The position numbers and the translations under genes are program-made. The notes under the pieces are model-generated. The model was not told the origin of the DNA. It did no database searches and saw nothing but the letters and a program-made list of their open reading frames with translations. DNA of 9,503 nucleotides. It comes from Candidatus Bathyarchaeota archaeon. Lineage in GTDB: Archaea; Thermoproteota; Bathyarchaeia; Bathyarchaeales; B26-1. The stretch lies in assembly GCA_018396795.1 (NCBI GenBank), contig JAGTRH010000036.1, positions 1 to 9,503 of the forward strand, read 5' to 3'. Below, one piece after another: positions 1 through 6,970 of this stretch (positions are counted from its first letter, which is position 1; each line of letters starts with the position of its first letter).

Positions 1-190
1 AAGCTCTTAGCGCGGTTGCATCCTTCGACTCAAAGGTGAGCGTACCCCAATTACCTTCCCTCGTGGCTTTAACCCTCGCGCGGTATCTGGCCGTGGCTTC
101 CGTCTCTGGCAAAATAGATTTGCTTATAATCTCAGCCTCTCTTTCTGATGGAAATGTGAAGCGTAAAACAGCTCGGGCTCCCCTAATCAT
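1..190 (-). CDS. pcc1: KEOPS complex subunit Pcc1 (partial, C-terminus outside window)
   Basis: The reverse strand reads ATG at 190-188 and stays open to the left edge, giving the first 63 residues, so the gene is cut rather than broken. The visible part looks like the Pcc1/CTAG fold: a first beta strand (residues 7-13), a helix with SEREAEIISKSI (15-26), the LPETEA element (27-32), then strands ending in DATALRA (57-63). The D-x-x-x-LR step before the last helix is typical of canonical Pcc1, including the yeast and human LAGE3 proteins. Pcc1 is the small dimerising subunit of KEOPS (with Kae1, Bud32 and Cgi121), which transfers threonylcarbamoyl to A37 of ANN-decoding tRNAs in the cytoplasm. 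Its ATG overlaps the TGA of the Brix gene as ATGA, so it is probably translationally coupled. A second Pcc1-type gene lies at 4804-5061. The family call is fairly sure; assigning this copy as the canonical one is inference. Confidence 0.8.
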   Translation of the reverse strand, partial: MIRGARAVLRFTFPSEREAEIISKSILPETEATARYRARVKATREGNWGTLTFESKDATALRA

Positions 191-744
191 ATATCCCACA
201 CTACGTGAGAGATTTTTATGCGCGGACCAACCTCCACATTGCCAGGTAACAGGAAGAACGATATGTATGCCCAGCAATCTTCCCCAATAGAAACGCGCAT
301 ACATGCCTCATAATTTAATGCCTCAATACCTGACTTAAGCATAGGTAGTTCTAGGAACTCTGAGAGTTCAATGCTAAACTTCTCTATGCGCTGATCCATT
401 ATTTCATTTACTTCAAAAAATAATAAATTGATCTTCTCCTTAACCCTCTCCAATGATTTTCTAAATTCTCTTCTCAACTTTACACCAGAAATATACGCTC
501 GTGGAGGTTTCTCCTCAAATTCTCCATTATTTATTTTGAAGAGTCTTATTCTGCCTGGACCACCCATCCATCTATCAATAACAATGAACTTATTAGCACC
601 GAGCTGAGCGGCTCGCTCAGCAACCTCTAGTAAGCTCATTTTCCCGCGGTTAACTTTAATTAAGCCCGGTATTAAACACACTAAATCGTTGCATAAGCTC
701 CTAACTCTTCTTGTAGGTCTATGTGACGTCGTTAAGAGAATCAT
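187..744 (-). CDS. Brix domain ribosome-biogenesis protein (archaeal Imp4/Mil type)
   Basis: This 185-residue protein is a single Brix domain, the usual form in archaea. It begins MILLTTSHRPTRRVRSL, matching the family's opening strand followed by an Arg-rich helix (residues 1-20). It continues with GKMSLLEVAERAAQLGA (34-50) and IVIDRWMGGPGRIRLFKI (54-71), the conserved alternation of helix, strand and Gly-rich turn. Eukaryotic relatives (Imp4, Brx1, Rpf1, Rpf2, Ssf1) bind rRNA during ribosome assembly, so the archaeal protein is thought to help rRNA folding or processing; this is known of the family and not shown here. The ATG lies 25 nt after the rpl37ae stop, with AGGA directly before it and another AGGA about 10 nt upstream. 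It ends in an ATGA overlap with Pcc1. In many archaea rpoP sits between rpl37ae and this gene, but there is no room for it here. Confidence 0.9.
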   Translation of the reverse strand: MILLTTSHRPTRRVRSLCNDLVCLIPGLIKVNRGKMSLLEVAERAAQLGANKFIVIDRWMGGPGRIRLFKINNGEFEEKPPRAYISGVKLRREFRKSLERVKEKINLLFFEVNEIMDQRIEKFSIELSEFLELPMLKSGIEALNYEACMRVSIGEDCWAYISFFLLPGNVEVGPRIKISHVVWDI

Positions 745-769
745 TCCTGGCTAATCCTTTATGAAGGTT

Positions 770-1030
770 TCAAGCGCTTTTAGCAGCGCGCTCAGCCACC
801 ACGCCGAGCTTAGTTATAGGCGTATATGCCCCACCAGTGAATCTAAGACCACACTTTCTACAAACCCAGATGCCAACGCTATCTCTCCGCACAGATTTAA
901 GGCCGCATCGTGGGCATGTATGTCGTTTCTTCATTTCAGTGAGTATGCTAACATAGCGTCTTCTAACCGATACGCCATATCTTGGGCCAAATCCCCTTGC
1001 TGGACCAACCTTCTTAGTTCTTTTACCCAT
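770..1030 (-). CDS. rpl37ae: 50S ribosomal protein eL43 (L37Ae), zinc ribbon
   Basis: The 86-residue product is a full-length eL43 (older name L37Ae), a small rRNA-binding protein of the large subunit. It starts with the basic segment [19 protein letters not shown], typical of the family and used for rRNA contact. A zinc ribbon follows: CPRC at residues 39-42 and CRKC at 57-60, with all four metal-binding cysteines present. The C-terminal FTGGAYTP segment (64-71) is also characteristic. The start codon lies inside the end of rrp42 (ATGGGTAA, 8-nt overlap), so translation is probably coupled to rrp42. Placing a ribosomal protein directly after exosome genes is the standard archaeal superoperon order. 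The identification is very secure. Confidence 0.96.
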   Translation of the reverse strand: MGKRTKKVGPARGFGPRYGVSVRRRYVSILTEMKKRHTCPRCGLKSVRRDSVGIWVCRKCGLRFTGGAYTPITKLGVVAERAAKSA

Positions 1031-1826
1031 AGTTTTTCACCACCAGCTTCCTTAATTCTTCAGATTTCTCTTTAGCTATATAAGCAGCTTCTATGATCTG
1101 TTGTGGTGTTAAGGCTCCTTGACCACCCTTTTGTATAGCGCAAACTCTACCATCCTTATCAAAAGTTATCGTCAACCGGGTATTCATAGCTTCTTCCTCT
1201 TCAAGCCACGGGTCAACCACCAGTCTATCGCTTATATTCGCAAACGTAATAGAGATAGGATAATTTCTCATAGGTAATGGCATGTACTCCGATGTCCTCT
1301 TAACTTCGCCATTCTCAACAACATATACTGGTATTTTAGTGTTTAGTAAGGCGGCTAAGGATGCTAAAGACGATGCATCTATTAGGTTTCCATCATGGTT
1401 AAGAACGTAAATATCAACAAAAATTACGTAAACCTTTCTTCCGGGAATTAAGCAAAGTTTCTCCAACTCGATAGCTCGAGATTCACGTATACCCCTATCA
1501 ACAACTCTAGCAAGCTCAATAGACTCTTCATTTGGCGGTCCAGGTTCAAATTCGGGCGAAGCTAATGGCACAAACTCCGAGTTAACCGTGAGAACCCCCT
1601 CATTAGGTCTATCTGGAAACGGCTCACCGATCTCGATTTTAACACCAACGACAACCTCTGTCTTACCGAGCAGAACTCTTGCTGAACCCTCAGCTTTTTC
1701 AATCATTCCAGTTTCTATTTTAATTGGTCGATAATCGTTAAGTCCCCTGCCATCGAGTCTCTTTCCACTAGCAACCATCTGATATATTTGTCTCTGCCTT
1801 ATACGTGAAACCATTATTGAAGACAA
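1023..1826 (-). CDS. rrp42: Archaeal exosome subunit Rrp42 (non-catalytic RNase PH-like)
   Basis: Rrp42 alternates with Rrp41 in the hexameric RNase PH ring of the archaeal exosome, which degrades and tails RNA 3'-5' in the cytoplasm. The 267 residues show the family hallmarks: GKRLDGRG (21-28), [10 protein letters not shown] (31-40), then [20 protein letters not shown], the helix [18 protein letters not shown], and a late [12 protein letters not shown] segment followed by GGQGALT. Rrp42 is known to lack catalytic activity itself but to shape the RNA and active site of Rrp41. Two starts are possible. TTG at 1826 has GGAGG at 1838-1834 with an ideal 7-nt spacing and overlaps rrp41 by 13 nt. 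ATG at 1814 overlaps the rrp41 stop as TAATG and would give 263 residues. I chose TTG because of the SD, but that GGAGG also encodes Glu residues of Rrp41, so the start is not certain. Confidence 0.95.
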   Translation of the reverse strand: MSSIMVSRIRQRQIYQMVASGKRLDGRGLNDYRPIKIETGMIEKAEGSARVLLGKTEVVVGVKIEIGEPFPDRPNEGVLTVNSEFVPLASPEFEPGPPNEESIELARVVDRGIRESRAIELEKLCLIPGRKVYVIFVDIYVLNHDGNLIDASSLASLAALLNTKIPVYVVENGEVKRTSEYMPLPMRNYPISITFANISDRLVVDPWLEEEEAMNTRLTITFDKDGRVCAIQKGGQGALTPQQIIEAAYIAKEKSEELRKLVVKNYG

Positions 1827-2557
1827 GATTCAACCTCCTCCTTAATCCCCACGTATTTGGCTTTTAAGGCTTCTTTTTGGAGCTTATATATCTGCTTACA
1901 GCCTTCAATCGCAAGATCTAGCGCTTGCTTAAACTCGTCAATAGTTAGAATTCCATCCATCTGTAGAAGCGAGACCACGCCTAAATTAGGCATATATGCT
2001 ATTGGTAGGTCGGCTTCTCCCTCCCTATCCTCAAGATCATTGAGATCTAAAACTAGGACACCGTTAACTTTTCCGACAGCGCATGCAACTACGAGATCCC
2101 TCATGGGTATTCCAGCATCAGCCAGAGCTAGCGCAGCAACAGTTGTACCGGCACATCTTGTTCCACCATCAGCCTGTAATACCTCAATGAATATATCTAT
2201 AGCGGTTCTAGGAAACTTCTCGAGAAATATCGCTGGTTCAAGCGCCTCCCTTATAACCTTCGAAAGCTCTATCTCACGCCTTGATGGAGCAGGAGTCTTC
2301 CGCTCCTCAACAGAGAATGGCGCCATGTGATACCTGCATCTAAGGAGGGCTCTATCTGGGAGGGCTAAATGCCGAGGATGAACTTCTCTAGGGCCATAAA
2401 CGGCAGCCAGTATTTTGCTTTTTCCCTGCTCAATATATGCTGATCCATCAGCATTACTTAGTATGCCTACTTCCATTTTTATTGGCCTAAGATCATTTGG
2501 TCTTCGACCATCAATCCTTAAGCCATTTTCATCAATTAACTTAATCCTTCCACTCAT
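1814..2557 (-). CDS. rrp41: Archaeal exosome catalytic subunit Rrp41 (RNase PH family)
   Basis: Rrp41 is the active phosphorolytic subunit of the exosome ring: it uses phosphate to release nucleoside diphosphates from RNA 3' ends and can add tails in the reverse reaction. The 247-residue protein has the RNase PH fold signatures in order: [15 protein letters not shown] (12-26), [13 protein letters not shown] (36-48), the RNA/phosphate-binding arginines in [16 protein letters not shown] (91-106; R93, R94), the phosphate-loop [12 protein letters not shown] (128-139), and [10 protein letters not shown] (179-188). By comparison with the Sulfolobus enzyme, D183 corresponds to the catalytic aspartate, so the enzyme should be active. 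Its ATG overlaps the rrp4 stop by 4 nt (ATGA), and its end overlaps rrp42. All three ring and cap genes are therefore likely made in balanced amounts from one transcript. Confidence 0.97.
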   Translation of the reverse strand: MSGRIKLIDENGLRIDGRRPNDLRPIKMEVGILSNADGSAYIEQGKSKILAAVYGPREVHPRHLALPDRALLRCRYHMAPFSVEERKTPAPSRREIELSKVIREALEPAIFLEKFPRTAIDIFIEVLQADGGTRCAGTTVAALALADAGIPMRDLVVACAVGKVNGVLVLDLNDLEDREGEADLPIAYMPNLGVVSLLQMDGILTIDEFKQALDLAIEGCKQIYKLQKEALKAKYVGIKEEVESCLQ

Positions 2558-3246
2558 GACTTTACACCCTTTTCTTTCTTTATCATCTCAGCTATTCGGT
2601 CAGTTAGCCCAGATGTATGCGCTTCTTGCGCTATCTTCTCAATCGCAAGAATGGCTAATCTCTCATGCTCTGGGCTTGGCCCGGAAATTAATACTATACC
2701 ATTCTGTCCAACAGTTATTTTGCATTCGGTTTCTCTCTTAAGCATATTTATCATTGAAGCTTTACGGCCTATTATTCTCGGGATCTTAGCTGGGGACACC
2801 TTAACTATCTGCCCCTGCGTTATCTTTCCAAGCCCCGGTTCCCGTATCGTGAGAGTTGGGTCAACCGTTCGATCAAACGCTATAACTTTTGCGAAAATTA
2901 AATCCCCAACATCAAGGAAACTAGCCAAATTATCCTTTTGCTGCTTAAATGGCTTAGTTAGGGCTTCATTAGCCCTTAAAATAGCCTTGTAAGGAGAATT
3001 TATGTCAACGGTCCAGCCATTAACACTTACATCTTCTATTTTACCAATAACTTGGTCCCCGGGCGAGGGAATATAAATGGTGTTTAACGCGACAACCTGA
3101 ACAGTTCTCCCTTCATATTCGACAAGCCCAAGTCTGCTTGCATAAATTTTAAATCCATCTTTATACGTGTTACTTCCAGCTACATAATCCCCCTCAGCTA
3201 AAAGGTCCCCTGGAGTCACAATCTGCCTATTCTCAAAATAAAACAT
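2554..3246 (-). CDS. rrp4: Archaeal exosome RNA-binding cap subunit Rrp4 (S1 + KH domains)
   Basis: Rrp4 forms, alone or with Csl4, the trimeric cap on the exosome ring that binds RNA and feeds it into the central channel. The 230 residues divide into an N-terminal domain (about 1-60, opening [22 protein letters not shown]), an S1 domain (about 62-140, with [21 protein letters not shown]) and a C-terminal KH domain (about 145-215). The KH loop reads GRKA at 160-163, where many homologs keep a second glycine (GxxG). The start ATG at 3246 has GGAGG at 3260-3256 with 9-nt spacing, so it has its own ribosome binding site after a 37-nt gap from SBDS. Csl4, the alternative cap subunit, is not in this window. 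Confidence 0.96.
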   Translation of the reverse strand: MFYFENRQIVTPGDLLAEGDYVAGSNTYKDGFKIYASRLGLVEYEGRTVQVVALNTIYIPSPGDQVIGKIEDVSVNGWTVDINSPYKAILRANEALTKPFKQQKDNLASFLDVGDLIFAKVIAFDRTVDPTLTIREPGLGKITQGQIVKVSPAKIPRIIGRKASMINMLKRETECKITVGQNGIVLISGPSPEHERLAILAIEKIAQEAHTSGLTDRIAEMIKKEKGVKS

Positions 3247-3255
3247 GGTCTAAAA

Positions 3256-3277
3256 CCTCCAAAAACTCCTAGTTTTC
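3256..3277 (-). promoter_or_regulatory. SD of rrp4 preceded by a small AT-rich hairpin in the SBDS-rrp4 gap
   Basis: The only notable gap within the psmA-to-Pcc1 part of the operon (37 nt) holds an inverted repeat on the coding strand. AAAACT (3276-3271), loop AGG, and AGTTTT (3267-3262) can form a 6-bp stem, extended by a G-T pair. GGAGG at 3260-3256 follows at once and is the rrp4 SD. The stem is weak (mostly A-T), so a regulatory or processing role is only a possibility; the SD itself is well supported by position. Confidence 0.4.
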
Positions 3278-3283
3278 TTAATA

Positions 3284-3973
3284 TCACTTCACGATTTTAG
3301 CTTCAACATTTCCACGAGTCATCTCGCCCATCTTCTCAAGGAAGGGACCATAGAATCCCGCTGGCATCTCTAAAATAACCGATAAGGAGCCATCACTTAA
3401 CCAAATTTCATTCTTTATTGTACCGAAGGATTTAAGCGTTCCATAGGATTTGCTGGCATATTCAGGCGGTATTTTAACTGCAACAGAGATCTTCTCTACA
3501 CTCAGTGGTAAGACTGAGCGTAGAGCTTTAATGGCTTCATTAGCCTGCTCCTCAACGCTCTTAAACGGATCTACAGGAAAGCGAACTTGCTCAAGAGCTT
3601 GCTCTATGCGAGTTGGTGGATGTGGCAGCTTGGTTCTTGGATCAACGGCATTTCGTGATATGAAATCAATTATCTGCCTACGCTTCTCCTCAATCAATTG
3701 TTTTCTCTGCTGAGCAGTTATCTGTAGAGTTCCCCTCTTGAGTATAATTTTAGATATTTCTATTGGATCTGTTGTTCCAAAAGCCTCCTTAAGTTTCTTA
3801 TCAGGAGCCCTTAAACCCTTATTTGCATCAGTAAATATTACCTCTGTAACCAATATGTCCGATAAAGAAACAGACTTTCCACTACGAAAGGCAAACGCCG
3901 GGTCAGGTTTAACGAGAATCTCGAAATTCTCTCCATCTATGCTTATGCGCGCAATCGTGTAGTTCTTGCTCAT
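3284..3973 (-). CDS. Ribosome maturation protein SBDS (archaeal Sdo1)
   Basis: This is the archaeal ortholog of the Shwachman-Bodian-Diamond syndrome protein. In eukaryotes SBDS, with the GTPase EFL1, releases the anti-association factor eIF6 from new large subunits; in archaea a comparable late 50S maturation role acting with an EF-2-type GTPase is inferred. The 229 residues fit the usual archaeal length and three-domain layout: an N-terminal FYSH domain (about 1-85), a central helical domain (about 90-160) and a C-terminal ferredoxin-like domain (160-229). The most diagnostic motif is NAVDPRTKLPHPPTRIE (108-124). VKPDPAFAFRSGK (21-33) matches the conserved first-domain loop. The ATG follows the psmA stop after 9 nt, with AAGG just upstream, and the gene sits between psmA and rrp4 as in most archaea. 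Confidence 0.96.
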   Translation of the reverse strand: MSKNYTIARISIDGENFEILVKPDPAFAFRSGKSVSLSDILVTEVIFTDANKGLRAPDKKLKEAFGTTDPIEISKIILKRGTLQITAQQRKQLIEEKRRQIIDFISRNAVDPRTKLPHPPTRIEQALEQVRFPVDPFKSVEEQANEAIKALRSVLPLSVEKISVAVKIPPEYASKSYGTLKSFGTIKNEIWLSDGSLSVILEMPAGFYGPFLEKMGEMTRGNVEAKIVK

Positions 3974-3982
3974 CGCCTTCAG

Positions 3983-4708
3983 CTACCCTTGTACTTCCTT
4001 TACATACTTCTCAATCTCATCGTCCACTAATAATTTAAACCGCCTGGTCGAAGCCGGAACAACAGCTATTTTAATTCTGGGCTGCTCTCCCCTAGCCTGC
4101 ATTGACTTTAGTAGACACTTAATGCCTAGCTTTATAGCCTCATCAAGCGTTAAGTCGTCACGATATTCTTCCTTAAGTATACCCTCCGCTGTTTCACGTC
4201 CAATTCCTATAGCAACAGCCTTATAGGACCTGTATGTTCCACTAGGATCCGTTGTAAATAATTGGCATCCACCTTTATCCACACCTGCGAAGATTATAGA
4301 AACGCCGAAAGGTCTAACCCCCCCATGCTGCGTATACATCTGCTTTATGTCACCAATTCTCTTAGCAACCATCTCTACGTCAACTGGTTCATCATACATA
4401 AGCCTGCTACTTTGAGCGAATATTCTGGCTTCATCAATTAACACTCGCGCATCGGAGCTTAGTCCGACAACGGCGGCTCCTATATGTTCATCAACCTCAT
4501 ATATCTTCTGACTAAATTTCGGATTCTGTAGTCTAGATTCAATCTTTTCCTCAGCCCCTATAATAACACCCTCGGGGCACATTATACCAATAATAGTTGA
4601 TCCTCTATAAACTGTTTCTAGTGCATACTCAACTTGAAATAAGCGGCCATCCGGAGAGAAAACGGTGATGGCCCTATCATACGCGCCGGGAACGGCGAAC
4701 ACTGACAT
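3983..4708 (-). CDS. psmA: 20S proteasome alpha subunit
   Basis: The alpha subunit forms the two outer heptameric rings of the 20S proteasome. It gates substrate entry and docks the PAN or Cdc48-type ATPases. The 241 residues are normal length. The alpha-type N-terminal signature runs from Y10 to E31 and includes YDRAITVFSP (10-19) and GRLFQVEYALE (21-31); YDR is the gate-stabilising motif. Later segments such as GRETAEGILKEEY also match. There is no N-terminal threonine nucleophile, as expected of alpha and not beta subunits. The ATG is preceded by an unusually good SD: GAGGTGAT about 7 nt upstream, matching the archaeal 16S tail. Together with the TATA-like box in the 95-nt leader, this suggests that psmA starts its own transcript leading into SBDS and the exosome genes. 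The beta subunit is not in the window. Confidence 0.97.
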   Translation of the reverse strand: MSVFAVPGAYDRAITVFSPDGRLFQVEYALETVYRGSTIIGIMCPEGVIIGAEEKIESRLQNPKFSQKIYEVDEHIGAAVVGLSSDARVLIDEARIFAQSSRLMYDEPVDVEMVAKRIGDIKQMYTQHGGVRPFGVSIIFAGVDKGGCQLFTTDPSGTYRSYKAVAIGIGRETAEGILKEEYRDDLTLDEAIKLGIKCLLKSMQARGEQPRIKIAVVPASTRRFKLLVDDEIEKYVKEVQG

Positions 4709-4803
4709 TTTCTATATCACCTCTCCTTTAGCATCAGTTCTACTACTTTTCTCCTTGAGAAGTAAATAAATGAGACTAAAAAACCTTTTGCATATATTTA
4801 GTA
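4709..4803 (-). promoter_or_regulatory. Probable psmA promoter and leader with strong SD
   Basis: This is the largest gap in the minus-strand block. Reading toward psmA, TAAATATATG (4800-4791) is TATA-like and begins 4 nt after the preceding gene's stop codon. A transcript would then start near 4770. A T6 run at 4783-4778 could end some transcripts from the upstream unit. CTC-AAG-GAG with flanking ACTT and AAGT bases (about 4764-4746) could form a small bulged hairpin. AAAGGAGAGGTGAT then precedes the ATG at 4708. The SD is clear; the TATA box and the terminator role are inference from composition and spacing. Confidence 0.5.
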
Positions 4804-5061
4804 TTAACTGGTTCTCTTCACTGCCAAGAGCGTTCTCTCTGCGGTCAATATGCAACTTAGCAAATCATTGATTGTTGACAGAAGGGTTGCAGTGTTCTCA
4901 CCCCGGTATTTGATGCTAGTAACAGTTTTATTGTCTAAAGCCCTTGTCTCTATTAATAATCCTTCAGGAGTTTCTAAGTTGTCTGGCGATACCCCACTTG
5001 ATATAGCGGCAGCTTCTCTCTCATCGCTATATATGAGCGTTATTTCAACCTCAACCTCCAT
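4804..5061 (-). CDS. Pcc1-family KEOPS subunit, probably the archaeal paralog Pcc2
   Basis: The 85-residue protein is the length of Pcc1-family proteins and follows their pattern: a first strand MEVEVEITLIYS (1-12), a helix DEREAAAISSGVS (13-25), the PDNLETPEGL turn (26-35), two strands (35-53), and a final helix NDLLSCILTAERTL (65-78). It lacks the D-x-x-x-LR step of canonical Pcc1, which the copy at 1-190 has. In archaea a paralog named Pcc2 was reported as a fifth core KEOPS subunit that pairs with Pcc1 and keeps the complex from dimerising. This gene is the better candidate for that role, but telling the paralogs apart by eye is inference. The ATG overlaps the end of the DHH gene by 11 nt (RRNGG stop read against MEVE). 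It may therefore be coupled to DHH translation, with GGCGA as only a weak SD. Confidence 0.75.
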   Translation of the reverse strand: MEVEVEITLIYSDEREAAAISSGVSPDNLETPEGLLIETRALDNKTVTSIKYRGENTATLLSTINDLLSCILTAERTLLAVKRTS

Positions 5062-6511
5062 TTCGCCTCAGCCTCTCAATCTGCTCTTTCACAAGCAAAT
5101 CAACGTATCTTAGAAATCGCGTCTTCTGCTCATACGGCACTTGAGCTCCTGCAGCAATATCATGTCCACCACCTATGCCGGAACACTTTTCGGCGGCAAT
5201 ACGCAATATCTCCCCGATGTTTACTCCCATCTGAGTTAGCATGTCTGTTGCGCGCGCAGATATTTTAATTACTCCCTCCTTTGGTATAAATGAGTAGGCT
5301 ATTAATGGCTTATCCGGTTTTGGTAGATTTGTTGATATTATAGTTGATATCGTGCTTATCGCCCGCTCATCAATATCTTTTTCCCCATGTAGAATGTAAA
5401 TAAATTCCCACTCCTCAATACGGTCTGGGTTCTCGTCAAGCCATGTAAGATATTTTGTGATTGTTTGCCTATATTCTTCTAAAATCTTAAGTGCATCTTC
5501 GTATGCTTTACCTCTATCGCCCATGCATATAGCCACACCAAGGCCAGGCGTATTCATTCTCCCAGTTGCATTCAAGAGAAGAGCGTATTCTCTGGCATCT
5601 CTAAGCGGCGTCCAAGGCTCTTCTCTTGCAAGAATATATATTGTTCCAAGCAAACTCATGGCAACCTCGCTTCTAAACCCCTTGGAAACCAGATAATCAT
5701 GTAAAGCGGAAAATAACCTGCGTTTTTCATCCTGCGATAAGTCTCTTAAAGCTCGCCATCTATCATTCCTTTTTAACTCAATATTTAACCCGCTTAGAAA
5801 AGCTAGGCTTTTATCCTCCTCGCCGCTTATCCCGGGTATATAAGGGCTTGTCGTATAAGCTAATGCTTTATGTATTGGACGCGTCTCCCTACCAAAGAAT
5901 AGTAGGTCTGTTTCAATACTTAAAAACCCGGATTCAACGGCATCCTTAACGATAAGGCTATTAACCCCGCCTAATTTTCTCTCACTAAATTTATCCTGTA
6001 GGTCGCCTAAGGCTCCTACAACGGCTAAACAGGCGAGGTCGATATTTCTCTCATCCAATGATTTAGCTACAAGATATGAAATTCCAGCCGAGCTTATCTC
6101 TCTGGATCCATCTATTCCATAAAGGTGGGGATTAACTTGTAGGAATAATTCCTTTGGCTTTCCAATAGGTTGATGGTGATCAAGTATAATCACCCGCTTA
6201 TCGCCAACTTTGGCGCTTAAAATATCTAGGTATCCGCTCCCCATATCAGTAAAGATTGGTAGCGTTTCTTCTCCACCTTGCAGGCATACCTCACCTATAA
6301 CCCTCTCGTCCATCCAACGTTCTATCCGAATAATAAAGTTTGCTCCAGCCCTAAATAGAGCCCTGCCAATTATTCCAGCAGCAGTTATTCCGTCAGCATC
6401 CATATGTGAGACTATAAATATTTTTCTTTTCCTGCTAATGCTATCGAGTATCTCGTCAGCCGCCCTTTTAGACTCATCGATAAACTCATTTAAGCGGGTT
6501 TCACTCGTCAT
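5051..6511 (-). CDS. DHH-family phosphoesterase, archaeal RecJ-like nuclease
   Basis: The 486-residue protein has the DHH phosphoesterase motifs in order: SHMDADG (35-41), TDMGSG (88-93), LDHHQP (110-115) and GALGD (166-170). These are the Mn/Mg-binding residues of the N-terminal catalytic domain, and all are kept. A DHHA1-type substrate-binding domain ends the protein, with GIGGGHDIAAGA at 445-456. Archaeal RecJ-like proteins include single-strand DNA or RNA exonucleases and the GINS-associated GAN; exact polarity and substrate cannot be read from sequence. No transmembrane segment or OB-fold is obvious. The ATG lies 11 nt after the uS15 stop with GGGATC in between, and the end overlaps the Pcc1 paralog by 11 nt. 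Linkage with uS15 and the small KEOPS protein is common in archaea and suggests a housekeeping role, possibly in RNA metabolism or replication. Confidence 0.9.
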   Translation of the reverse strand: MTSETRLNEFIDESKRAADEILDSISRKRKIFIVSHMDADGITAAGIIGRALFRAGANFIIRIERWMDERVIGEVCLQGGEETLPIFTDMGSGYLDILSAKVGDKRVIILDHHQPIGKPKELFLQVNPHLYGIDGSREISSAGISYLVAKSLDERNIDLACLAVVGALGDLQDKFSERKLGGVNSLIVKDAVESGFLSIETDLLFFGRETRPIHKALAYTTSPYIPGISGEEDKSLAFLSGLNIELKRNDRWRALRDLSQDEKRRLFSALHDYLVSKGFRSEVAMSLLGTIYILAREEPWTPLRDAREYALLLNATGRMNTPGLGVAICMGDRGKAYEDALKILEEYRQTITKYLTWLDENPDRIEEWEFIYILHGEKDIDERAISTISTIISTNLPKPDKPLIAYSFIPKEGVIKISARATDMLTQMGVNIGEILRIAAEKCSGIGGGHDIAAGAQVPYEQKTRFLRYVDLLVKEQIERLRRNGG

Positions 6512-6522
6512 TAAGATCCCAT

Positions 6523-6963
6523 TTAAGCGATGGAAGCAACTGCAGTCTTATACTCCCAGTTTGGCGGTAATACACCTCTTTCCTTATAATACTCTGATAA
6601 GCGATGAATTCTAGATTCAATATACTGGAGTGCTCTCTTATTACGTTTATCCTTGTTATTTTTCTGTAGATGCGCAGATACGCGGACGGCTTTCTTGAGA
6701 AGGTTCTCTAAGTCTTCAGGTATCCTAGGCGCTAAACCATTCTCCTTCAATATTTCAACTATGCCCTTACCAACTATTGGCTTAACAAGCGGGATGCCAT
6801 ATTGATCACGTAATATCATGCCTATTCTACTAGGCGAATTACCCTCCCTGGCAAGCTTAACAATTAAGGCTACAACCTCATCTGGAGTATATTTACACCA
6901 GCTTGGAGGTCTTTTCCCAACGGGTCTGATCGAATGTGAGCGTCCCTTCTCCTTCTTAGGCAA
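6523..6963 (-). CDS. rps15: 30S ribosomal protein uS15 (S15)
   Basis: uS15 is a small-subunit protein that binds the central domain of 16S rRNA early in assembly. The archaeal form carries an N-terminal extension before the S15 core. With the TTG start at 6963 the product is 146 residues, the usual archaeal length. It begins MPKKEKGRSHSIRP, keeps RPPSWCKYTPDEV (18-30) and the highly conserved LRDQYGIPLVK (51-61), and ends in the helical S15 core with RIHRLSEYYKERGVLPPNWEY. An upstream GTG at 7002 would add 13 residues, but it lies within a few bases of the TATA-like box and ahead of the expected transcript start. By contrast GGAGG at 6975-6971 sits 7 nt before the TTG. I therefore prefer TTG. 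This is the first gene of the minus-strand block. Confidence 0.95.
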   Translation of the reverse strand: MPKKEKGRSHSIRPVGKRPPSWCKYTPDEVVALIVKLAREGNSPSRIGMILRDQYGIPLVKPIVGKGIVEILKENGLAPRIPEDLENLLKKAVRVSAHLQKNNKDKRNKRALQYIESRIHRLSEYYKERGVLPPNWEYKTAVASIA

Positions 6964-6970
6964 GGCTGAT

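Noticed and set aside
761..1075. Plus-strand frame of 104 codons opposite eL43 and the end of rrp42
   Set aside because: It lies wholly antisense to securely identified genes, has no family resemblance and no SD or promoter; it is a shadow frame.
1857..2330. Plus-strand frame of 157 codons opposite rrp41
   Set aside because: Long but Ser-rich, with composition that mirrors rrp41 codons on the other strand; no recognisable domain.
4850..5113. Plus-strand frame of 87 codons opposite the Pcc1 paralog
   Set aside because: The minus-strand gene has family features and an operon position; the plus frame is antisense noise.
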